DNA of 13,056 nt, taken from positions 1 through 13,056 of the forward strand of contig NW_026516956.1 of assembly GCF_025766255.1 (NCBI RefSeq), written 5' to 3'. Shown piece by piece: positions 1-9,409 of the stretch. Positions within the stretch are counted from its first letter, which is position 1. Each line of letters begins with the position of its first letter. The position numbers and the translations under genes were made by a program. This DNA is from Zychaea mexicana (lineage: Eukaryota > Mucoromycota > Mucoromycetes > Mucorales > Lichtheimiaceae). The notes beneath the pieces were generated by a model. The model saw nothing but the letters and a program-made list of their open reading frames with translations, had not been told where the DNA came from and did no database searches.

Positions 1-657
1 CACGATTCAAGAACCTTTCAAGCTACTGCTTTTTATGACGAACTTCTTACTAACCCAGAATCTATGTGCCCAAATGGAACATTTATACTTGGAGGTAAAG
101 AACAAATTGTTTAGCATAGACCATCGTTGAAATCATGGTACATATTACTGACATTCCATTTTTTGTTCGTAGATTCGGCATACCCTTTGCTCCCGTGGTT
201 GATAAAACCATTTCCTGATGCTCAAGCACCCTGCCACAGTGACAACGCATATTTCAATTATATTCATTCGAGAATGCGTAACGTTATTGAATGGGCATTT
301 GGCTAATTGGTGTGCAGATGGCGTTTTCTACGTAACGAGCTGTATTTGCTGGATGTAGAATCAATGACAATGACGATTGTTGCTTGCTGTATTCTGTATA
401 ATTTATGCATTGATCACGACGATCTTCATGCCGAAAGCACATTTGTACCTAATCCGATAACCGATGATTTGCTTCTAGAGCCACTCGAAGTTTCTGACTC
501 TATCAATGACAGAGGTCGTGGTGCACGCCATACCACTATGCAACTGCGAAATGAAGGTGTGCGGAAACATAATGAACTAGTACAGTACTTGCACGAGAAT
601 CGGCGTAGCGATCGTGAGAGCTTCCGTCAATATAATCGCCATTATAGATGCAGATAG
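1..657 (+). pseudogene. DDE_Tnp_4 (Harbinger-type) transposase, 3' part, one nonsense codon
   Basis: This is the C-terminal half of a nuclear cut-and-paste transposase; the start is outside the window. Frame 1 opens with HDSRTF, the usual DDE_Tnp_4 HDSR region. An intron at 95-172 (78 nt, donor GTAAAG, acceptor TTCGTAG) keeps phase and creates the hallmark ILGDSAYPLLPWLIKPF across the junction. Then come NYIHSRMRNVIEWAFG and CRWRFL, the family's R..(V/I)E.AFG.L..RWR block with the last acidic catalytic residue. An in-frame TAA at 304-306 breaks this block, where the family usually has R, K or Q. The frame then stays open to the TAG at 655-657, and AATAAA follows at 660-665. An ATG-initiated reading from 307 would lose the catalytic core, so I treat it as the broken tail. 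Family call is firm; the exact subfamily is not. Confidence 0.85.
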
Positions 658-659
658 AA

Positions 660-665
660 AATAAA
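660..665 (+). promoter_or_regulatory. AATAAA polyadenylation signal of the Harbinger transposase
   Basis: A perfect AATAAA begins three bases after the transposase stop codon, at the edge of the A/T-rich spacer between the two convergent genes. Confidence 0.4.
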
Positions 666-1303
666 TATGTCTTCATAACTAGTTATCTTTTGAGGCACTT
701 GATTATATAAAAAAACCCAAAGGAAAAAAAACTTTATAGAATTAAAAATAAAAAATTAAACAAAAAAGATTCCACATCTTGTCAATAAGTTGCTTCATTA
801 AATCTAAGAAGCTCTGTTGTGTGTGTTGCTGTTGCTGGTGGCGCCTTTCTTGAGCTTCAAGGATTTCCTTATCTTACTGATCGAGTAGCTCGATCAGCTG
901 TGATCTTGCTTCCTCGCTCTGCTGGTTGGCGGCATCAATCCACTCAAGCACATCTTCATGCCGCAATTCTGCAGGAGTCAATCGTCGACGTCTTGCGGAT
1001 GGCTGCAGCGTGCTGTCGGTTGCTGTTTGTGTATCGGCGCGACGACGAATGCCTCGGAAAGAATCGAACTGGAATTCAGGATTGAACCTCGGGTCATCCT
1101 TCAGCAATGCATGCATATCATCGTATAAATACCAGTCGTCTATGTCACCAGACCCTCCAGTCTGCCGATGGCGTTCGGTAAAGCACGAATGGTAACGACT
1201 GCACATTCTTTCCCACTTGGTTTTGATGGCGCGCTTGGTTCGTACATTACCGAAAGTTTCGACAGTACTGTTATCATTTGTAAAGTCTGACGCTGATGGA
1301 TCT

Positions 1304-1338
1304 GTTGCTGTTGCTGCTGCTGCTGATGATGATGATGT
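1304..1338 (-). repeat. Trinucleotide microsatellite inside the Myb-like gene
   Basis: A run of CTG-type units passes into GAT/ATG-type units. On the coding (minus) strand it gives the Ser/Ala/Thr low-complexity insert between helices 2 and 3 of the Myb-like domain. Confidence 0.6.
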
Positions 1339-1740
1339 CGCTTGATCGTCGCTCGAAATACTGCTCGGCTCGACGACAAGGGACGAAGGTGCTGGCTGCT
1401 GCTCGTCCAAAGACTGTTCGCTTTCTTGAGTGCCATCAGTAACAATTGGTGATGCTAGAGGTGTACACTCTTTCTTGAAGTCTTCAATGATTGCATCCCA
1501 TATACGGCCGCGATGATTGTTGTCTCTTAGATGCGTAAGCTCATCATAATGCTTAGAGACTGCGGTTAGCAACGCCTTTTCTTCAGCCTCAATCCAATGT
1601 TCAGGGGAGCTTTGTGTCGGGACAGAAGATTGGGCTGCGGTGGTGTCGTTGTTGCTTTCGTTGCTTTACATGTTGCTGTTGGACTGGTTATTGGCTTGAA
1701 CAACAGGAGTGCTGCTTCGATTGTCGCTACTATTACCATG

Positions 1741-1794
1741 ACCACCACGACCGCCACGACCGCTACGACTGCCACGACCACGACCGCCACGACT
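1741..1794 (-). repeat. Degenerate 9-bp tandem repeat coding an RGG-like tract
   Basis: Imperfect copies of a unit close to ACGACCGCC recur through this stretch. On the minus strand they encode alternating Gly/Arg/Ser next to the TGA at 1797-1795. Arg-Gly tracts commonly bind nucleic acid or aid nuclear import; that role is inferred here. Confidence 0.6.
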
Positions 1795-1927
1795 TCAAGA
1801 GCCACTGCCACGACCTGCACCACCAGGATTAACGATAACAATTGAGAGTTCATGAGGTGTTTGTTCTTGGGATGACATTTTGAAAAAAAAAGTTAACTAC
1901 TCATCTTCCTGCTGAACGTACCTTACT

Positions 1928-1937
1928 TTTATATATA
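1928..1937 (-). promoter_or_regulatory. TATA box of the Myb-like gene
   Basis: On the minus strand the sequence reads TATATATAAAAG, 50-59 bases before the ATG at 1878. This spacing is normal for a fungal core promoter and supports that start. Confidence 0.5.
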
Positions 1938-2282
1938 CCCGAATCGCTTGCGGGAGAATTACACATACAGTTTTCACAAGCTGTTAGGATTGCAAACGCA
2001 AATCATAGTATCTTCACCTTCATGATAGGATCTTCACCTATCTCCATCATGCAATAATAGACTATCTGCCGCTTTTTTTGCAACTGGTGTTTTAGTTTTC
2101 TATCAATATTCACAGTTACATTCTATATGCTGCCGGATACAACCGTAGCTGTCAGTTATACATCGGCAAAGAAATCAGAACCCTTTTTGAAGTATAATTG
2201 ATGGTCATATCTAGGGGAAACTCGCATCGGTTATCACTTATCGTTGATATCCGCTATCATTACCCGTTTTAGCAACTGTGAT
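1938..2282. other. Non-coding stretch between the Harbinger part and the MITE-like unit
   Basis: I see no gene here. The only structure noted is a 20-nt-spaced direct repeat of ATCTTCACCT at 2010-2019 and 2030-2039. The right end of the Harbinger element should lie somewhere in this stretch. Confidence 0.4.
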
Positions 2283-2418
2283 CTCTCAAGCAAATGGGTC
2301 GACACACGCACATTTGGAATTAGCCATGGTTTCACAGCGGGATACAAATTTTCTTTTATTTCTTCCGAATTTCCATTCTAAGAATTGTGTGTCGACGTTG
2401 ACTCACGTTGCTTGAGAG
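2283..2418. repeat. 136-bp MITE-like unit with nested inverted repeats
   Basis: The ends are perfect 11-bp inverted copies: CTCTCAAGCAA at 2283-2293 and TTGCTTGAGAG at 2408-2418. A second inverted pair lies inside: GTCGACACAC at 2298-2307 and GTGTGTCGAC at 2387-2396. There is no coding capacity. No clear target-site duplication is visible. The unit ends eight bases before the left TIR of the neighbouring MULE. It could be a small non-autonomous DNA transposon or a regulatory/structural piece of another element. Confidence 0.5.
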
Positions 2419-2426
2419 TACCCTTA

Positions 2427-3342
2427 GTGACAGATTCTTATGGTAAATGTCTCAGATGGAGGAAGGAAAAAGACAGAAAAAGTTTTTTTTCTTTACTTTG
2501 TATAACACGGCAGTAACAGCGTGATCGACAGTTGCTTTTTCTACGCTTTACAGAACACGTTCATCGTCACTGCACCCATTCGCAAGGCATTTGACAGTAG
2601 TAGCATTATTGGCATCTGTCCATAGCTCATTTACACACGAATCAGGATTATTGACTTAGTACAAAATGGAACAAGCTTTTTTTCTCTTTACATATATATA
2701 GCACCATGAACAAAAAGTAATACTCGTTTGTTAATATATTTCCCGTCTATAGGACATACAGTCGAGGCATCACAGGTCATAGCATTACTGATGGATCCTT
2801 TGAACTCATTCACTGCAATGGCTCAAGACTAATAACTTGGTGAAATGGAAGAGGTAAGGGTTATTCTTTTCTTTATGCTTTGCAAGGCGCTGCAAAAATA
2901 ACCAACGCCGTTCTTGCTTATCTTCAAATACTCCTACCAACTATTCAGTACATGGAGCATGCACAACTACTGCTAGCAGCACAGTTTGGACTCATTATGG
3001 TAAAATGGTTAAAGTGTTAAGGAGGGGGGAATATGTAGCACTTGCGTTTTTTCTTTCTTTTAGTGTTCCTGGCTGCTGCACCGTGATTATCCCTATCATC
3101 CTTGCTTTATTCAACACCACACTACAGCACATACACATATATCCACGGATGATTGGAAGTTTGCATAAGCAAAAAGCGAAATTGTAGGTAAGGACAATAG
3201 GAATTGGGATGCTGTTCTATGCTGGAGAAATTAGAAAATACAGGGACATCGTTCTACACTATAATCCACCTTGTTGTATCCGCCATTACAAGCTATCAGG
3301 CTCTATGCTGTCGCCTTCGATAACCATCCATATGTGTACATC
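2427..3342 (+). repeat. Left terminal inverted repeat of MULE-1
   Basis: Aligned by eye with the reverse complement of 6231-7148, it shows 13 substitutions (11 transitions, 2 transversions) and two single-base indels. Pairing starts at GTGACAGATTC and stops sharply after GTGTACATC. The repeat contains T-runs near its outer end and protein-like reading frames (2755-3017 and 3064-3381); see findings. Confidence 0.9.
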
Positions 3343-3484
3343 TGCTTATCGGTTGATCAAGGATTATGGATATACATGATATAGATGGGATGATAATCGC
3401 TTTATTGGGTGGAGATATTTATTGGATAGAGATGGAGTGTATTTGATAGGAAATTAAATAAAAGTTTAGAAATAGAGAAGAAGT

Positions 3485-5795
3485 TCAATTATTTTGATGT
3501 TGGAAATTGGAATTAGAAGGTGTGGATAGGATGCTGTTGAGTTCGGTGTCAATATCTGCAGTATCTTCTATCATTTTTTGCACTCTAGTAGTTAATTGTG
3601 CAACCTTGTCAGCTTTGTTACCATCAATAGTAGATTTACCAATGCGACGATAATTAGCATTTGTCCCGTCAACAAGTTGCTTAAACACGTGCCTTAGGCT
3701 TTCCTTAGGTCCATCCTCGCATGGCAGTTGCTCTTGCATAGGAGGACGTGCAAAGGTGCTACTGTTGCTTGATCGATTGTTGGTATGCTGAATGGCTGCT
3801 ATCCAGTTCTCTAGAGATGGTCGCACTGTCATAGTCTTGGCGTACCGCTCAATAAGAAACATATGTTTGCACGGGAAGTATTCTTTTTTAAACTGGGCAC
3901 AGGAGCAAGAAGTGATCTGACTGCTTTCGGTAATTACCTGTAATGTGATAAACAGACAACAACATTAACTAAACAATCACAGTAGCTATTGATCAAGCAA
4001 CTAGCTCTTATACCATATAAATCACGCACTCTGCTGAAAACGAAGAACACAGATATTCTCTAGATGCGAGCTCTTAAACCATATCGCGCAATACCGTGCG
4101 GTCAATGGCTTCAGCCTCTATCTCTTGTTTGTGCAAAGCATGCTCATATGGACCCATACGGCCAACGTTGGCTACAAGGCGTTTGATCTCCTCGGTGACA
4201 TCGAATGAAACGTCCTTGACAAGTACATGGACTAGTAATTCCAAGCGGTGCATTCTCTTGTGCTTCAAGTAATATGTCTTCAACTGGTTATGCCAGGACT
4301 CAACGTAATTGTTTGTTTGCATATTGGTAAAGGCTTGTGGCTGGAAACATGCTGCCCACCGTTCAACGCCTTCACCCCCAATGCTGTCTATCCATTGGCG
4401 CCGGAAGTAGGAGACAAAGTCTGCTTGAGATCCACTTAAGTCAGATAGGAATGCATCTAGAAGGAGCCTGAACTAATTTTGATCGCCTTCATACAATGAT
4501 TCAGTTAAGCGTTCCCTGATAGTATACTTGATCTCCTCTGCTGATTGATTATCTGTTTCGACCACTTTTGAATGCACATTCTGCATCCAAGCACGCATAA
4601 CATGCCAGATACAGAATTGGATTGTACAATCTGGCCAAACCTGGCAGATCGCATTGTTTTCAGGCAAACTGCAATCAATGGTAATGCACGAAGGGTTAAC
4701 ACCAAGAGACGGCAAGTAGTGGAACCAGTTGGCCAATTGTGCAGCAGACAAGTCGTCAGTTATCATATAGGCAACAGGCGCACCTCTACCAGCAATGGGA
4801 TGACGTATGACCATAGTATAAAGTACACCATTATTGTAATGGCACACATCATGTGTGGCATCTAGTGAAATGAGTTCCGCATTGCACAGGAGGGCTTTTT
4901 GCCATGGAGCAAGGAAACCAAAGGCGAAACCATCTCTGCTAAGTAGCCTCTTGTATGGCTGATCACTCTGGCTAGAGGTGGTGTTTTCTGTCCCAATCCA
5001 TACATAGTAGCCTGTGGATTGCAGGTCGTCAAGCCACTTGCCAACAGAAACAAAGTCGTTCTCGTCCTTTGCGCACTTTTCTTGCTGCATCTTAAAGAAG
5101 ATATTGTAGACATCAGCAGTCGTAATATATGTTGCGCGCTGGTGGTCAGGAGAGTTGTGATATTCGTGCTGCAGGTATACCCTTACATCCCAAACATTGT
5201 ATCCCTTGCAAAGCTCTTGGTGGATACGCTCCTTTACTTCTTCGGGATTGGGCAGATGCTGAACATCTTGGATGCTGCCAGGTGTATGGCCCATGTGTTC
5301 TCCTTTAAACTTAAGAACAACCTTGGTAGTATCCTTGATATAGCAAGTGGCGACCAAATACGCTTTACAGCGAACCTGCTTAGATCTCTTTTGGACCGGA
5401 CGGCGTTTAACATTGTTGCTACTACCGGCAGTCTCTTCGTCCACAAGATCTGTCTGACTCTTGCAGTTTCTCCCTCTGTTGTCAACTTGGTGAGCGCGAT
5501 GGCAATAGTAGCGGGCAGTCCACGCAATTCTTGGTTGGGTATTACACTTCTTTCTGGGACGTTCATCTTGATCTTTTATATAATGCTTAGTGATATGAAA
5601 TATATCTAGACAGATCTTATATAATCGTTTCTTACCAGTGCGTTCCTTAGGCTTATATTTGGTAGTGTCATAGTGGACATAACACTCACCAGTACTTTGA
5701 GGAAGTTTGCTGATAACAGCCTCGTATTCCTCAACACTAACAACTTGTTCTTGGTTTTGCCGAGGAGGAATGAGAAGGGGGTTTGCAGATTGCAT
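3485..5795 (-). pseudogene. MULE transposase with DDE and SWIM zinc finger; two nonsense codons, one intron
   Basis: This transposase would cut and insert MULE-1 in the nucleus. From ATG 5795, residues 1-440 run without a break: a Cys/His zinc-finger-like N-terminal region (C94, C108-H109, C121, R-C-K at 142-144, then HMGHTPGS), followed by the MULE domain with D312 (SLDATH), D384 (ITIDCS) and the C405-IW-H408 pair. TAG at 4475-4473 interrupts the frame, which continues unshifted to NNYVESWHNQLK carrying the catalytic Glu (codon 4301-4299). A TAA follows at 4076-4074. A 76-nt intron (4013-3938, donor GTATAA, acceptor ATTACAG) preserves phase and joins ECVIYM to the SWIM finger (C-S-C, nine residues, C-K-H; 3907-3863). 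The frame ends at 3485. All expected domains are present in order, so only the two stops disable it; both fit single C-to-T-type changes. Confidence 0.88.
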
Positions 5796-6230
5796 ATTGC
5801 TAATGTTACAAGTTGGAATTTGAAATTTAATTCGAGATGGAGATGGAAATGTAAGTTTGGAAACGTAAAAAGCAAGAATAGCTTCAACACGCGATTTTCC
5901 GATTCAAAAGCGACACAGTATAGTTACAAATAGACGCATACGTTTTTTAAGACAGTTTGTAAATAATACTTGTCATGTATTCAAGGACGATATAGCTGCA
6001 CTTAGTAGCAAACGCATTTCTTATAAGAGCAGCACATTTTGCTCACTGACTTCCATTTCTTCATCTCCTCTTCCCATCGTATTAAGCTTTCCTCTCAACA
6101 AAAACTGGTTTATTAGGATATTCCATCTTCGATGCAACTACTGTCTAAAATCACGCAGTAAACAGATCGGATAATAGGTGCAAAATAATGGTATATATAC
6201 ATACTTGCTGCATTAACGTTGTTGGACATC
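5796..6230 (-). other. 5' flank of the MULE-1 transposase, no gene seen
   Basis: These 435 bases lie between the transposase start and the inner edge of the right TIR and must hold its promoter and leader. I see no convincing TATA box, and the short frames here lack recognisable motifs. Confidence 0.4.
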
Positions 6231-7148
6231 GATGTACACATATGGATGGTTATCGAAGGCGACAGCATAGAGCCTGATATCTTGTAATGGCGGATACAAC
6301 AAGGTGGATCATGGTGTAAAACGATGTCCCTGTATTTTCTAATTTCTCCAGCATAGAACAGCATCCCAATTCCTATTGTCCTTACCTACAATTTCGCTTT
6401 TTGCTTATGCAAACTTCCAATCATCCGTGGATATATGTGTATGTGCTGTAGTGTGGTGTTGAATAAAGCAAGGATGATAGGGATAATCACGGTGCAGCAG
6501 CCAGGAATACTAAAAGAAAGAAAAAACACAAGTGCTACATATTCCCCCCTCCTTAACACTTTAACCATTTTACCATAATGAGTCCAAACTGTGCTGCTAG
6601 CAGTAGTTGTGCATGCTCCATGTACTGAATAGTTGGTAGGAGTAGTTGAAGATAAGCAAGAACGGCGTTGGTTATTTTTGCAGCGCCTTGCAAAGCATAA
6701 AGAAAAGAATAACCCTTACCTCTTCCATTTCACCAAGTTATTAGTCTTGAGCCATTGCAGTGAATGAGTTCAAAGGATCCATCAGTAATGCCATGACCTG
6801 TGATGCCTCGACTGTATGTCCTATAGACGGGAAATATATTAACAAACGAGTATTACTTTTTGTTCATGATGCTATATATATGTAAAGAGAAAAAAAACTT
6901 GTTCCATTTTGTACCAAGTCAATAATCCTGATTTCGTGTGTAAATGAGCTATGGACAGATGCCAATAATGCTGCTACTGTCAAATGCCTTGCGAATGGGT
7001 GCAGTGACGATGAACGTGTTCTGTAAAGCGTAGAAAAAGCAACTGTCAATCACGCTGTTACTGCCGTGTTATACAAAGTAAAGAAAAAAAAACTTTTTCT
7101 GTCTTTTTCCTTCCTCCATCTGAGACATTTACCATAAGAATCTGTCAC
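6231..7148 (-). repeat. Right terminal inverted repeat of MULE-1
   Basis: This is the inverted partner of 2427-3342. It keeps G or C at several sites where the left copy has A or T, and the reverse at others, so neither arm is simply the decayed one. The hydrophobic 60-residue frame at 6386-6568 is the mirror of one in the left arm and most likely reflects intron-like and other-frame sequence, not a protein. Confidence 0.9.
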
Positions 7149-7586
7149 CAAGTTGATCCTTTTGTGCAAATCCTCAATTTGGAAAGGGTCGTTGTAGCTA
7201 GAGCTTGAAGAATGCTTGGAGATGAACTCAAGAGAAAAAAAAACTCTTCATATAAGAAGCACATGCACTTGGTGAAATTTTCCCTCTCTGAAATACTGCA
7301 TTGCTGCCTAGTACAGTGCCTCTAGTGGCTGACCTTAAAATCCCAAAAAAATTGTGGGGGGGAACACCCAACTCTTATTTCCGGGCCAGAATAAGGGAAT
7401 TGACTGAAATTTCCCTGGCAGCAGCCTTAGGTAAATATAGTTCTGGAGTAAATTCCCTGGCATCCTTCAGGAAAACTATTTACCCTGGAATACCTATACC
7501 ACCATGAACCAATTTTTTTCGCAAGTTTTCTTGTTTATTATAAATATTTTCATACTTGTTCCTATTACTACTTTCTCCTATAAAAA
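7149..7586. repeat. Non-coding debris with several small palindromes and a TACAGTG terminus-like motif
   Basis: No gene is recognised. At 7317-7331 the sequence reads TA followed by CAGTGCCTCTAGTGG-like text, as at Tc1/mariner ends, but no inverted partner is visible. Between about 7380 and 7490 there are several short inverted pairs (CTTATT/AATAAG, AGGGAA/TTCCCT, GGTAAATA/TATTTACC) and a direct repeat of TTCCCTGGCA. A TATAAAT at 7539-7545 lies 42 bases before the ATG of the next gene. It is most likely the remains of one or more small non-autonomous elements. Confidence 0.35.
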
Positions 7587-7943
7587 ATGAACAGTGACGT
7601 TGCCAATGATATAAGCATTTTTCTTCCTAGTAGAGCATTGATCAATCCCATTACCAGTGATGCAGTTCGTTCTCGTAATTGCGGCAACACTAGTCATCTA
7701 CAAATTTGTTCAATTGCGGAGGGCACATTCGACGAGGAGAGCACTTACAAGTATACTGATTGTTACTAGGCTAAACTAGGACGCCTTTTCAGAGGCGCAA
7801 CAAAGCCTTTTAGGACTTGCTCCCCTTGCCGCTTTGAGCGAACGCCTCTAGAAATCGTTGCTTTGGACGATATGCTGCAGTTGGATGAGTTGCATGAGTT
7901 GCATGAGGTTTACCCTGCTCATTCAGATACTGACGGAAGCGAG

Positions 7944-8006
7944 GTATGTGTAGCTTTGTAATAGACCCAATTGTATTCTTTAGATAAGTAACCAATATTG
8001 TTGCAG
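7944..8006 (+). other. Intron in MULE-2 transposase
   Basis: Donor GTATGT is the fungal consensus and the acceptor is TTGTTGCAG. Removing 63 nt joins the upstream frame (ending DTDGSE) to IYAFHG in phase, and the intron contains an in-frame stop. Confidence 0.7.
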
Positions 8007-9310
8007 ATTTATGCATTTCATGGTTATATCTGTATTGAACCGTATATGGAGGCGATGGATCCAGCTGATTTGGTTGAAAGGATATTGGAGGAAGTGCACC
8101 GATGCGACCAATACACATATCTTATTAAAAATATTGGAGATCCAGAGCTCTCGACAAACATTTCCTTTGGAGCATATTGTCACAGATCCCAGGAGATACA
8201 ACAACAGACAGCCGAACATCTCCTTGTACGCATGAACCATAGGCTTCCAGCTTTTGAATGCTATGGTCGCGTAAAAGGCACTATTAAAAAGGAGCTCGGC
8301 TATATCGAACTTAACATTCGACATCCGATTAATCACGATCGAGTGGATTCAGATCGAGAAACAAGACGAAATGCTGTTCCTATGGTTGTAAGACAATATA
8401 TAACCGAGCGAGCAATAGAACGGGGTATCGATGCGTCGACTTTGTACGAGGCAGTAAGAACAAGGTATCCTGACATGACGCGGAGCCTCACGACCATGCA
8501 GGTGTATTACTGATGGTCGGTAGGATACAAGTCAATGTACCGCTTGTATGACGACCAAATGATTCCAAGTCGCCTGCTTCTCCAAAGATACAACAACATT
8601 GGTTTTGTGGAGGTATATGTTATGAATATTACTAACCATCAACCTTCTCTTGGTTTAAAAGCTAGAGATAGATAGAATCAAACGTAGCATATAGAATCTT
8701 ATACACTTAAATAAAAATTAGATGTATCGGAGATGAGATGAACATGCTGTTGCTATTGGATTCATTACTCTGTTTTTTGAAAAATTGGCATCATGCCAAT
8801 ACGTTGAAGAGTATTACATTGATTCGCCATTCAAAACCAGTCTTGCGGGCTGCGAGTTGTTTGGCATCGTAGCAATGACCAATGGCATTGGATACTCCAT
8901 TGGATATCTAGTCTATACTTCGTTCGAAGGAGCACCAGAACTCACAAGAACCAACATGCTGGCAGCGTTCTTATAAAGACTAAAAGATTTCAGATTAAGC
9001 CCGGGTTCTGTGTTTTCTGACAAAGACAGATCTCAGATCAATGCTGTTCAGCAAGTCTTTGGCGAGAGTTATTTACGACTCCGCATCTGGGAAATTGCCA
9101 AGAGCATAAGCCAAAAATTAGGCAAGAATAAATCCGCCAGTATTCCAGCATGCGATCTCCCTACATCAAGAACCGAGTTTAGTTTCATTGGTGACGATTT
9201 CACCCCATCAATTGGCGGTCGTAGAGGTGTTATATGCAGAAAAGAAGATCGAGATGCTATCATCGATCTCATAAGAAAGCACTACAACAGACACCCATTG
9301 GTACCTAATG

Positions 9311-9409
9311 GTAGTATCCAACACTTATATATTTTTAAGTGGATTATAGCTGTCGATGCTTAAATTCATGCTCTTGCTTAAATGTTATATCACTCTACAT
9401 TTGTTGTAG
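9311..9409 (+). other. Intron in MULE-2 transposase
   Basis: Removing 99 nt deletes two in-frame TAA codons and joins RHPLVPN to DNRYETADEIH in phase, which restores the usual order between the MULE core and the C-terminal region. Confidence 0.65.

Larger units (their letters stand above)
874..1878 (-). pseudogene. Myb/SANT-like DNA-binding partner protein of the Harbinger element, two nonsense codons
   Basis: One frame runs from ATG at 1878-1876 to the stop at 874 (334 codons), broken by TGA at 1797-1795 and TAA at 1668-1666. Residues about 22-48 are a Gly/Arg/Ser-rich RGG-like tail. Next is a trihelix/Myb-like domain: W95 in HWIEAEEKALL, W127 in GRIWDAIIEDF, then W222 in AIKTKWERMCSRY. Between the second and third helices lies a low-complexity Q/S/A insert (about 140-210). 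The C-terminal part is charged (SARRRRLTPAEL, then acidic/Gln-rich helices). Such proteins accompany Harbinger transposases and act as the sequence-specific binding subunit. The TGA fits a former Arg codon (CGA) in the RGG tract and the TAA a former Gln. The ATG is supported by a TATA box about 50 bases upstream. The pairing with 1-657 is inferred from position and family habit. Confidence 0.75.
1..1937. mobile_element. PIF/Harbinger-like DNA transposon, right part (left end outside the window)
   Basis: Two convergent genes form this unit: a DDE_Tnp_4-type transposase on the plus strand (1-657) and a Myb/SANT-like gene on the minus strand (874-1878). This two-gene plan is the known layout of PIF/Harbinger transposons, in which the Myb-like protein helps the transposase enter the nucleus and bind the ends. 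An A-rich spacer of about 215 bases separates the genes. I could not find the right terminal inverted repeat because its partner lies left of the window, so 1937 (edge of the minus-strand TATA box) is only a minimum extent. Nonsense codons in both genes say this copy is no longer autonomous. Confidence 0.75.
2427..7148. mobile_element. Mutator-like element (MULE-1) with ~0.9-kb terminal inverted repeats
   Basis: A 4,722-bp unit is bounded by near-identical inverted repeats (2427-3342 and 6231-7148) around one transposase gene on the minus strand (3485-5795). Long TIRs around a DDE/SWIM transposase are typical of MULEs. The bases just outside do not form the 9-bp target duplication usual for the group (left GTACCCTTA, right CAAGTTGAT), so the flanks have changed, recombined, or the true ends lie elsewhere. 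About 98.6% identity between the TIRs suggests a fairly recent insertion or gene conversion. The copy itself is disabled by two nonsense codons, but its ends could still be mobilised by a related active transposase. Confidence 0.85.

Noticed and set aside
1566..1853. Val/Ala-rich minus-strand open frame
   Set aside because: It is another frame of the RGG-coding repeat of the Myb-like gene.
3005..3187. Hydrophobic 60-residue open frame in the left TIR, repeated at 6386-6568 in the right TIR
   Set aside because: Conserved only because the TIRs are copies. It overlaps an intron-like T-rich tract and other, more protein-like frames; no motif or start context supports it.
5019..5609. 196-residue plus-strand open frame
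   Set aside because: Lies antisense to the MULE-1 transposase, whose motifs are clear; a shadow frame.
7146..7274. CACCAAGT and ACTTGGTG as the ends of a 129-bp MITE
   Set aside because: Only 8 bp of inverted repeat, overlapping the MULE TIR edge, and the same AACTTGGTGA string also occurs inside the TIR; chance is likely.
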